Of a stretch of DNA of 64,000 nucleotides, positions 57,728-64,000 are shown piece after piece. Under the pieces are notes generated by a model. The model saw nothing but the letters and a program-made list of their open reading frames with translations. It made no database searches and was not told where the DNA came from. Position 1 is the stretch's first letter; the number at the start of each line of letters is the position of its first letter. Source of the stretch: Streptomyces sp. NBC_00572 (GTDB lineage: Bacteria > Actinomycetota > Actinomycetes > Streptomycetales > Streptomycetaceae). Made by a program: the position numbers and the translations under genes. The stretch is from assembly GCF_026341815.1 (NCBI RefSeq), contig NZ_JAPENX010000001.1, forward strand, positions 992,001-1,056,000. The letters run 5' to 3'.

Positions 57728-58123
57728 ATGGGGGCCACACGGCTCGTACGCCCGTCCCAGCACGCGCGTCCCATGGCACTGGTGAGTGCCGTGGCGACGC
57801 TCCTCGGCGCGCTCTTCTTCTGTCTGGGGGCCGGGCCCGACGGTCATCACGAGGCCGGTCCGCCCTCCGGCTCGCGGGCGACCGCCACGGGAACGACCAG
57901 CACCGTCGTCGTCGAGTACATCTGCCCGTACGACCGCGGCGGCTGCTCCCTCTTCCCCTCCCTCTCCCCGGCGGTGCTCAGCGCGCCCCCGCTCGACCCG
58001 CCGCTGCAGGTGGCCGACGGCCTTCCGCGTCTCGACCCGCCGTCCGGTGACGGCCCCGCGCGCCGCTCCGGCGCCGGGCCGCGCGCGCCGGATCTGCACG
58101 TCCTTCAAGTTCTTCGGACATAG
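57728..58123 (+). CDS. Small secreted or anchored hypothetical protein
   Basis: A 131-aa protein with a hydrophobic stretch (ALVSAVATLLGALFFCLGAG) near the N-terminus, then a Pro/Gly/Ser-rich region with only EYICPYDRGGCSLFP as a distinctive part. The two cysteines may form a disulfide outside the cell. No ribosome site is visible; a TACGAT -10-like hexamer lies close to the ATG, which would fit a leaderless start. It comes before the DUF3105 and DUF305 genes in the same direction, divergent from glnA2. No function is recognised. Confidence 0.65.
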   Translation: MGATRLVRPSQHARPMALVSAVATLLGALFFCLGAGPDGHHEAGPPSGSRATATGTTSTVVVEYICPYDRGGCSLFPSLSPAVLSAPPLDPPLQVADGLPRLDPPSGDGPARRSGAGPRAPDLHVLQVLRT

Positions 58124-58198
58124 CGGCGGCGGGCGTCCCCCGCCCCCGCTTGTCCACCCCCGAACTCCACCCCATCCCTGAAGAAGGACGACATCACC

Positions 58199-58846
58199 AT
58201 GGCCGCCAAGACCTCCTCCAACGCCGACCGCCGCGCCCGAATAGAGGAGATGCGCCGCGCCGAGCAGGCCCGTGAGCGCCGCAGCCGCCTCATCACGATC
58301 GGCGTCTCGGGCGTCGTCGTCCTCGGCCTCGTCGGCTTCGGCACCTTCGTGCTGATGAAGAAGTCCGACGAGCAGGACAAGAAGGACGCCGCCGCGAAGG
58401 CCCCCATCGCCGCCGAGAAGTCCTGGGACGCCAAGAAGCTCGGCCGCAACCACGTCGAGACGGCCGTGAAGTACGACATGAAGCCGCCGGTGGGCGGTGA
58501 CCACAACCCGGTCTGGATGAACTGCGACGGCGTGGTCTACAAGAAGGCCCTCGCCGAGGTGAACGCCGTGCACTCGTTGGAGCACGGCGCCGTCTGGGTG
58601 ACGTACAACAAGAAGGCCGCCGCCGACGACGTCAAGAAGCTCGAGGCCAAGGTCGGCAAGACCAAGTACACGCTGATGAGCCCCGTGGACGACCAGGCCG
58701 GTGCCATCATGCTGTCCGCCTGGGGCAAGCAGGTCACCGTGGACAACGCGAGCGACCCCCGCATCGACGCCTTCTTCACCAAGTACGTCCAGGGTCCGCA
58801 GACCCCCGAGCCCGGTGCGGCCTGCACCGGCGGCCTCGCCCAGTGA
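58199..58846 (+). CDS. DUF3105 membrane-anchored protein
   Basis: A 215-aa protein. A charged cytoplasmic start (RRARIEEMRRAEQARERRSR) leads into one membrane helix (LITIGVSGVVVLGLVGFGTFVLM, about 32-54). The external part has the DUF3105 hallmark: VGGDHNPVWMNCDGVVY and HSLEHGAVWVTY, where conserved His/Cys/Glu could bind metal. AAGGACG precedes the ATG. The stop overlaps the DUF305 start (GTGA), implying co-translation. A copper-related role is a guess based on the partner. Confidence 0.88.
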   Translation: MAAKTSSNADRRARIEEMRRAEQARERRSRLITIGVSGVVVLGLVGFGTFVLMKKSDEQDKKDAAAKAPIAAEKSWDAKKLGRNHVETAVKYDMKPPVGGDHNPVWMNCDGVVYKKALAEVNAVHSLEHGAVWVTYNKKAAADDVKKLEAKVGKTKYTLMSPVDDQAGAIMLSAWGKQVTVDNASDPRIDAFFTKYVQGPQTPEPGAACTGGLAQ

Positions 58847-59505
58847 CCGGCGACGAGGACCTGCTGCCGGCCCCGGCGCGGCGCCCGAACCGGACGCAGT
58901 GGGCGGCGATCACCGCCGTCGCGCTCGCGCTGCTGTTCGCCGGGGGCGCCCTCACCGTCGCCTCCGCCGAGCGCGAGGAGGCGCCGCGTACGCCGTCCTC
59001 GCTCTCCGCGGACGCCGGTTTCGCCCGGGACATGGCCGTCCACCACCAGCAGGCCGTCGAGATGTCGTTCATCGTCCGGGACCGCACCCAGGACGAGGAG
59101 GTGCGCCGTCTCGCGTACGACATCGCCAACACCCAGGCCAACCAGCGGGGCATGATGCTCGGCTGGCTCGACCTGTGGGGACTGCCCAAGATCGAGTCCG
59201 GCGTCGAGCCGATGACCTGGATGGGCATGGGTTCCGGTGACAGCGGCCCGCTCGACGGGGCGCTCATGCCGGGCATGGCGACCAACGCCCAGCTGGACGA
59301 GTTGCGCAAGGCCGACGGCCGCGAGGCCGAGGTCCTGTACCTGAAGCTCATGACCGAGCACCACAGGGGCGGGGTCCACATGGCCGAGGGCTGTGTCCAG
59401 AAGTGCTCGGTGGACATCGAGCGCAATCTCGCGCAGGGCATGGTCGACGCCCAGAAGTCCGAGATGCTGCTGATGGCGGACATGCTCAAGAAGCGTGGCG
59501 CCTGA
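58843..59505 (+). CDS. DUF305 exported protein
   Basis: A 220-aa protein with an N-terminal membrane/signal segment (WAAITAVALALLFAGGALTVAS). The DUF305 core repeats a helix motif twice: FARDMAVHHQQAVEMSFI and LKLMTEHHRGGVHMAEG, each with paired His and Met as in ferritin-like metal sites. The family occurs near copper-handling genes in other bacteria. The GTG at 58843 overlaps the DUF3105 stop. Function is unproven. Confidence 0.9.
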   Translation: MTGDEDLLPAPARRPNRTQWAAITAVALALLFAGGALTVASAEREEAPRTPSSLSADAGFARDMAVHHQQAVEMSFIVRDRTQDEEVRRLAYDIANTQANQRGMMLGWLDLWGLPKIESGVEPMTWMGMGSGDSGPLDGALMPGMATNAQLDELRKADGREAEVLYLKLMTEHHRGGVHMAEGCVQKCSVDIERNLAQGMVDAQKSEMLLMADMLKKRGA

Positions 59506-59659
59506 CGACTCCGGTCGGTGACCTGTCGGCCCCCGTGACCCGCCGCGGTCGCGGGGGCCGTGTCGTGCGCCGACAAGTCGCGGCGGTCGGCCCGTGAGCC
59601 GACAATGGGTGGGCTCGGGGACGTACGTGTGACCACGTTCGACGAAAGGTACGCACCCC

Positions 59660-60079
59660 ATGACCACGGCGAAGGACATCATGCACCCCGGGGCCCAGTG
59701 GATCCCGGCACACGAGACGCTCGACCGCGCCGCGCAGATGATGCGCAACCTGAACGTGGGCGCGCTGCCCATCGCCGACGAGAACGAGCGGCTCTGCGGC
59801 ATCATCACGGACCGCGACATCGTGGTCGGCTGTGTGGCCATGGGCCACGACCCCTCGAAGATCACGTGCGGTGAGATGTCCAAGGGCACCCCGCGCTGGG
59901 TCGAGTCGGGTGCCGACGTGGGCGCCGTCCTGGAGGAGATGCAGGGCCATCAGATACGGCGGCTGCCCGTCATCGAGGAGAAGCGGCTCGTGGGCATGAT
60001 CAGCGAGGCCGATCTGGCCCAGCATCTGTCGGACGAGCAGCTCAAGGGATTCTGCGAGAGCGTCTACGCGCCTTCCTGA
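59660..60079 (+). CDS. Two-CBS-domain protein
   Basis: A 139-aa protein made of two CBS domains. The first is ETLDRAAQMMRNLNVGALPIADENERLCGIITDRDIV, the second DVGAVLEEMQGHQIRRLPVIEEKRLVGMISEADL. A pair of CBS domains binds adenosyl nucleotides (AMP, ATP, SAM) and usually reports energy status to a partner. No partner domain is fused here. GAAAGG precedes the ATG. Similar small CBS proteins are often stress-induced in Streptomyces, which I cannot show here. Confidence 0.92.
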   Translation: MTTAKDIMHPGAQWIPAHETLDRAAQMMRNLNVGALPIADENERLCGIITDRDIVVGCVAMGHDPSKITCGEMSKGTPRWVESGADVGAVLEEMQGHQIRRLPVIEEKRLVGMISEADLAQHLSDEQLKGFCESVYAPS

Positions 60080-60126
60080 CCGGAACGACCGGAGCGACCG
60101 GAACGGCCTGATCGACCGGAGCGACG

Positions 60127-60957
60127 TTACGGACCCGGAAGGCCGGACCGGCCCGGACCCAGGATCGCGGTCACCACCGCCTCCGGGCGGTCCTTCATGA
60201 CCAGATGGCCCGACGGCACGGCCGCCTCGTAGGGGGCGCCGAGCCGTCGGGCCAGCGCGCGTTGGCGCCGTTCCCAGCGGGCGGAGCCGTCGGGGGCGGC
60301 GAGGACGGTGACGGGGAGGCGCGGCGGAAGCGGGTGCGTGTCGCGCAGGGCGAGGAGTTCGGCGGCGACGGCCCCGTAGTGGGCGTTCTCCAGGAGCGTG
60401 CCGCGCAGCACGCGTGAGGTGCGGTAGACGCGGCGCACGAGGGCGGTGGGCGCCGGGTCGCGGCGCACGGCCGCGCGGCGGACCGCGGGGCCGAGGGCCG
60501 CCGGGATCCCGGCGGCGGAGAGGACGGCGCCGAGGACGCGGGCGACGGCCCCCGGGCACACGGGCGTACGGGGGTGCTCCTCCACCGACGAGTCCACGAG
60601 CACGAGCGCGGCGGTCCGGTCCGGGTGGAGCCGGGCGAAGGCCTCCGCGTGGAACCCGGCGATCGAGTGCCCCACGACGGTGACGGGGCCCGGGAGCCCG
60701 AGCGCGTCGAGCAGGGCGGCGATCCGGTGGGCCTCGCCTGCGGCGGTGGGCGGGACGGCGGCGGGCTGGGAGAGGCCGTGTCCGGGGCGGTCGAAGCGGA
60801 CGACCGTACGGTGCGGGGCGAGGAGCGGGACGACCGGGTCCCAGTCGAACCAGCTCATTCCGAGCCCCGCGCTCAGGACGCAGACGGGTCCCGAGCCCTC
60901 GACGACGACGTGATGGGCGACGCCGCCGATCCGTACGAACGTCGGCCTTCCGGTCAT
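60127..60957 (-). CDS. Alpha/beta hydrolase
   Basis: A 276-aa alpha/beta hydrolase. VGHSIAGFHAEAFA holds the nucleophile Ser (about 103). DSSVEEH and a late SGHLVMKDRP supply acid and His. The oxyanion region is LSAGLGMSWFDWD. Substrate unknown. The ATG (60957) overlaps the stop of the DUF998 gene by ATGA, so the hydrolase is probably translated from the same message, and its start sits directly beside the DUF998 Ser-Ala repeat. Confidence 0.88.
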   Translation of the reverse strand: MTGRPTFVRIGGVAHHVVVEGSGPVCVLSAGLGMSWFDWDPVVPLLAPHRTVVRFDRPGHGLSQPAAVPPTAAGEAHRIAALLDALGLPGPVTVVGHSIAGFHAEAFARLHPDRTAALVLVDSSVEEHPRTPVCPGAVARVLGAVLSAAGIPAALGPAVRRAAVRRDPAPTALVRRVYRTSRVLRGTLLENAHYGAVAAELLALRDTHPLPPRLPVTVLAAPDGSARWERRQRALARRLGAPYEAAVPSGHLVMKDRPEAVVTAILGPGRSGLPGP

Positions 60958-61787
60958 CGCTCCTCCCCGGAAGCGGAGGCGGACGCGGAAGCGGAAGCGG
61001 AGGCGGAGGCGGACGCGGAGGCGGACGCGGAGGCGGACGCGGAGGTCGCCAGGGAGTACGCGAGCACCGCGAGCCACACCGCCACCAGGAGCACCTGGAG
61101 TCGCTGGCCGGCGCCGAGCGCCCAGGTGCCCTTCCCGGCCTCGAAGGCGGCGACGGCGGCGAGGGTCCAGACGGTGGCGGCGAGTTCGACGGCGACGAAG
61201 ACCGGTCCCGTACGGGCGAGGGGTCGCCGGCGGCCGTGGCGGCGGGCGGCCATGGTCAGGGCGACCAGGGCGACGACCGCGCCGGTCATGGCGAGACCCG
61301 AACTGACGGCGTGGGCCGTATGGGTGGCGGGCACGAGCCCGGCGGTCTCGCGGGCCGCGCACTCGGGGTCGGCGGTCGCGGCGCAGCTGAGCGGGAGGCG
61401 CGAGTCGGCGACGGTGGCGGCCCCGAAGAGGGCGAGTGCGGCCCAGCCGACGAGCGCCCAGGGCTCACGGATCCGGCGCGTCCGGCCGGCCGGCGGGGTC
61501 GCCAGGTGGCCGGGCCCCGGTGTCGCCGCGTGACCGGAGCCCCTCGTCCCCGAGCGTCCCGTCCCGGCCCATCCCAGCACCGCCCCCGCCAGGACCAGCA
61601 TGCCCGACACCAGATCGGTCGCCCGGAAGAAGGTGCCGAACGGCTGGTCCGACGCCGCCAGTTCGGAGACGTACGTCCGGACCGGGTCGAGCCCGGTCCG
61701 GAGGGGGACTTCGAGGACCCAGGCGGTGTACGTGAGCGCGCCGAGGGCCAGCAGGGCGGCGGAGGCTCGCGTCACGTTTCCGGGCAT
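60954..61787 (-). CDS. DUF998 membrane protein with C-terminal Ser-Ala repeat
   Basis: A 277-aa membrane protein of the DUF998 type. Membrane segments are seen near 8-25 (ALLALGALTYTAWV), 57-75, 110-128, 157-180 and 192-245. VPATHTAHAVSSGLAMTG contains family His residues. The last 30 residues are an alternating Ser-Ala run encoded by a hexanucleotide repeat, ending GEER. The tail is probably cytoplasmic or external and unstructured. It is coupled to the downstream alpha/beta hydrolase by ATGA. Role unknown. Confidence 0.85.
   Translation of the reverse strand: MPGNVTRASAALLALGALTYTAWVLEVPLRTGLDPVRTYVSELAASDQPFGTFFRATDLVSGMLVLAGAVLGWAGTGRSGTRGSGHAATPGPGHLATPPAGRTRRIREPWALVGWAALALFGAATVADSRLPLSCAATADPECAARETAGLVPATHTAHAVSSGLAMTGAVVALVALTMAARRHGRRRPLARTGPVFVAVELAATVWTLAAVAAFEAGKGTWALGAGQRLQVLLVAVWLAVLAYSLATSASASASASASASASASASASASASGEER
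60969..61040. repeat. Hexanucleotide repeat, 12 units, in DUF998 gene
   Basis: Twelve GGA(A/G/C)GC units in direct order (60969-61040), followed by GGAGG. On the coding strand each gives Ala-Ser. Unit changes would add or remove two residues without a frameshift. Confidence 0.9.
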
Positions 61788-62016
61788 AGTGGGTCTGACG
61801 CTACGGCGTGCCGGAGGGTTGCCGGTGGTCGGGGTGGGTCCGGCCCGGTTCCGCCGGATCGTGAGCGGTCGTCATGGGGGCCATGATCAATCGGGTGGGG
61901 CGGGGCCGCACGTCGAGCGGGAGGGGCGGGCGCGGGCTGGCGCGCCGGGCCGCGCGCGACGGGTTCCGGACCTGTTTTCCAGGACATCGCGTCGGTTTGA
62001 CGATTACACTGGTCGG

Positions 62017-63777
62017 GTGCCTCAACTACGCCTCGCCCTGAATCAGATCGACTCGACCGTCGGAGACATCGCCGGGAACGCCGAGGCGATCGTGCACTGG
62101 ACCCGGCACGCCGCCGGACAGGGTGCGCATCTCGTCGCGTTCCCCGAGATGGCGCTGACCGGATACCCCGTCGAGGACCTCGCACTGCGCTCCTCGTTCG
62201 TCGAGGCGTCGCGGGTGGCCCTGCGCGGTCTCGCCCGCCGCCTCGCGGACGAGGGCTTCGGCGAGCTGCCGGTCGTCGTCGGCTACCTGGACCGCTCCGA
62301 GCGGGCGGAGCCGAAGCTCGGCCGGCCCGCCGGTTCGCCGGAGAACGCCGCCGCCGTGCTGCACCGCGGCGAGGTGGTGCTGCGCTTCGCCAAGCACCAC
62401 CTCCCGAACTACGGCGTCTTCGACGAGTACCGCTACTTCGTCCAGGGCGACACCCTGCCGGTCGTCCGGGTCCACGGGGTCGACGTGGCCCTGGCGATCT
62501 GCGAGGACCTGTGGCAGGAGGGCGGCCGGGTCCCGGCGGCGCGCAGCGCGCGGGCGGGGCTGCTGCTGTCGGTGAACGCCTCGCCGTACGAGCGGAACAA
62601 GGACGACACGCGCCTCGACCTGGTCCGCAAGCGGGCCCAGGAGGCCGGGTGCGTGACCGCGTATCTGGCGAGCACGGGCGGTCAGGACGAGCTGGTCTTC
62701 GACGGCGACTCGATCGTGGTGGGCGCGGACGGCGAAGTGATCGCGCGTGCCCCGCAGTTCGTCGAGGGCAGCGTGATCCTGGACCTGGAGCTGCCGGCGG
62801 CCGAGGCCGAGGCTCCGGAAGGTCTGGTGAACGACGGGCTGACGATCGACCGCGTGGTGGTCTCGGAGGAGCCGCTGCCGGCGTACGAGCCGGAGCTGAC
62901 GGGTGGGTACGCGCACCGGCTCGACGACGACGAGGAGGTGTACTCGGCGCTGGTCATCGGCGTCCGCGCGTATGTCGCGAAGAACGGTTTCCGCTCGGTG
63001 CTCGTCGGCCTCTCCGGCGGCATCGACTCGGCGCTCGTCGCGGCCATCGCCTGCGACGCGCTCGGCGCGGAGAACGTGTACGGGGTGTCGATGCCCTCGA
63101 AGTACTCCTCCGACCACTCGCGCGGCGACGCGGCCGAGCTGGCCCGCCGCACCGGGCTCCACTACCGCACGGTGTCGATCGAGCCGATGTTCGACGCGTA
63201 CATGGGCGCGCTCGGCCTCACCGGCCTCGCCGAGGAGAACCTCCAGTCGCGGCTGCGCGGTACGACGCTGATGGCGCTCTCCAACCAGGAGGGCCACATC
63301 GTCCTCGCGCCGGGCAACAAGTCCGAGCTGGCGGTGGGCTATTCGACCCTGTACGGCGACTCCGTCGGCGCGTTCGGGCCCATCAAGGACGTCTACAAGT
63401 CGACCGTGTTCCGGCTGGCGCGCTGGCGCAACCGGGCGGCGGAGGAGCGCGGCCAGACCCCGCCGATCCCGGAGAGCTCGATCAGCAAGCCGCCCAGCGC
63501 CGAGCTGCGCCCCGGCCAGGTCGACACGGACTCGCTGCCGGACTACGACACCCTGGACGCGGTCCTGGCCCTGTACGTGGACCAGGACCGGGGCCGGGAC
63601 GAGATCGTGGCCGCGGGCTTCGACGAGGAGCTGGTCACGCGGACGCTGCGGATGGTGGACACGGCGGAGTACAAGCGGCGCCAGTACCCGCCGGGCACCA
63701 AGATCTCGGCGAAGGGCTTCGGCAAGGACCGCCGCCTCCCGGTCACGAACCGCTGGCGCGAGACGCCGGCCGGCTGA
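62017..63777 (+). CDS. nadE: Glutamine-dependent NAD+ synthetase NadE
   Basis: A 586-aa enzyme that makes NAD+ from deamido-NAD+ using glutamine. The N-terminal nitrilase domain has the catalytic set: Glu in VAFPEMALTGYP (about 44), Lys in FAKHHLPNYGVFDEYRYF (about 126) and Cys in ALAICEDLWQ (about 162). The synthetase domain has the ATP loop VGLSGGIDSALVAA (about 332) and TLYGDSVGAFGPIKDVYK. The GTG at 62017 has no ribosome site, but TACACT lies 6 bases upstream, so a leaderless message is likely. Its last 35 bases are antisense to the next gene's end. Confidence 0.96.
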   Translation: MPQLRLALNQIDSTVGDIAGNAEAIVHWTRHAAGQGAHLVAFPEMALTGYPVEDLALRSSFVEASRVALRGLARRLADEGFGELPVVVGYLDRSERAEPKLGRPAGSPENAAAVLHRGEVVLRFAKHHLPNYGVFDEYRYFVQGDTLPVVRVHGVDVALAICEDLWQEGGRVPAARSARAGLLLSVNASPYERNKDDTRLDLVRKRAQEAGCVTAYLASTGGQDELVFDGDSIVVGADGEVIARAPQFVEGSVILDLELPAAEAEAPEGLVNDGLTIDRVVVSEEPLPAYEPELTGGYAHRLDDDEEVYSALVIGVRAYVAKNGFRSVLVGLSGGIDSALVAAIACDALGAENVYGVSMPSKYSSDHSRGDAAELARRTGLHYRTVSIEPMFDAYMGALGLTGLAEENLQSRLRGTTLMALSNQEGHIVLAPGNKSELAVGYSTLYGDSVGAFGPIKDVYKSTVFRLARWRNRAAEERGQTPPIPESSISKPPSAELRPGQVDTDSLPDYDTLDAVLALYVDQDRGRDEIVAAGFDEELVTRTLRMVDTAEYKRRQYPPGTKISAKGFGKDRRLPVTNRWRETPAG

Positions 63778-64000
63778 CCGGCGGTTCGACCGCCGTGCGG
63801 GGGCTTTTCGCGACCACGCGGGAGGCCCCCTCCCCCGTTCTCCCGCTCCGGTCACGGTCGAGCAGTCCCGCCACCGCGGCGACCGCGAGTCCCACCACCG
63901 TGAGGCCCGCGCCGACGAGGGCCGGCGAGGTCCAGCCCCAGCCGGCGGCGACGGCCGCGCCGCCCGCCCAGGCGCCGCCGGCGTTGGCGAGGTTGAAGGC
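63743..64000 (-). CDS. MFS transporter, C-terminal end only (start outside window)
   Basis: The frame is open from the right edge to a stop at 63743 (85 codons). AFNLANAGGAWAGGAAVAAGWGWTSPALVGAGLTVVGLAVAAVAGL is the eleventh/twelfth helix region of the DHA1/AraJ-like drug-efflux MFS group. A 35-residue charged tail follows. The last 35 bases lie antisense over the nadE end. Drug export is a family-based guess. Confidence 0.75.
   Translation of the reverse strand, partial: AFNLANAGGAWAGGAAVAAGWGWTSPALVGAGLTVVGLAVAAVAGLLDRDRSGRTGEGASRVVAKSPRTAVEPPVSRPASRASGS

Overview
This is a 64 kb stretch of chromosome from a Streptomyces-type actinomycete. G+C is very high, almost every third codon base is G or C, GTG starts and ATGA/GTGA overlaps are common, and the order of housekeeping genes (lipB-lipA, glnA, glnII, malR/malEFG, glnE, a third glutamine synthetase, nadE) is the one I remember from the SCO2190-SCO2240 part of the Streptomyces coelicolor chromosome. 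No rRNA, tRNA, CRISPR array or insertion sequence was found.

Layout. 1-5.0 kb: a helix-turn-helix regulator cut by the window edge, lipoate synthesis (lipB, lipA), and three small membrane or unknown genes. 5.0-6.7 kb: glnA behind a four-part GlnR box. 6.8-8.7 kb: a two-gene secondary-metabolism insert, a tRNA-dependent cyclodipeptide synthase translationally coupled to a CYP121-like P450. Both resemble the Mycobacterium tuberculosis cyclodityrosine/mycocyclosin pair, but the P450 carries an internal deletion with frameshift in helix I. 8.7-12.7 kb: a small gene behind a PafBC-type DNA-damage promoter, an ArsC-like protein, a hydrolase remnant, MarR and MocR regulators, and a Gfo/Idh/MocA oxidoreductase. 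12.8-15.5 kb: a coupled pair (helical + vWA-like protein, and an ARPP-like protein with a Fis-type HTH) that I cannot assign to a known pathway. 15.6-16.6 kb: glnII. 16.7-28.6 kb: a mix of regulators, a PepSY membrane operon, an SDR, a tyrosine phosphatase, a large anchored protein, and a di-iron hydrolase-like protein coupled to a flavin/2Fe-2S reductase. 28.6-43.2 kb: a starch and maltodextrin regulon, with secreted amylopullulanase and alpha-amylase, intracellular alpha-glucosidase, the MalEFG importer and two closely similar LacI regulators. 43.3-48.1 kb: a PAP2 enzyme, then an amidohydrolase and APC transporter opposite a TetR gene. 48.1-51.1 kb: glnE. 51.3-55.7 kb: a secreted PIG-L deacetylase and small enzymes. 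56.1-57.5 kb: a glutamine-synthetase-like gene of glnA2 type. 57.7-64 kb: secreted or anchored DUF proteins, a CBS protein, an alpha/beta hydrolase, a DUF998 protein with a Ser-Ala repeat tail, nadE, and the end of an MFS transporter.

How it fits together. Nitrogen assimilation is the backbone: GlnA has the adenylylation tyrosine region, GlnE (the adenylyltransferase) is encoded 42 kb away, GlnII is the eukaryotic-type enzyme, and the third paralogue lacks the tyrosine. The mal block breaks starch down outside the cell, imports maltodextrins and hydrolyses them inside. Inverted repeats typical of LacI-family operators lie upstream of malE and the amylase gene. The most unusual parts are the damaged mycocyclosin-type pair, the vWA/ARPP-like pair and the di-iron/reductase pair.
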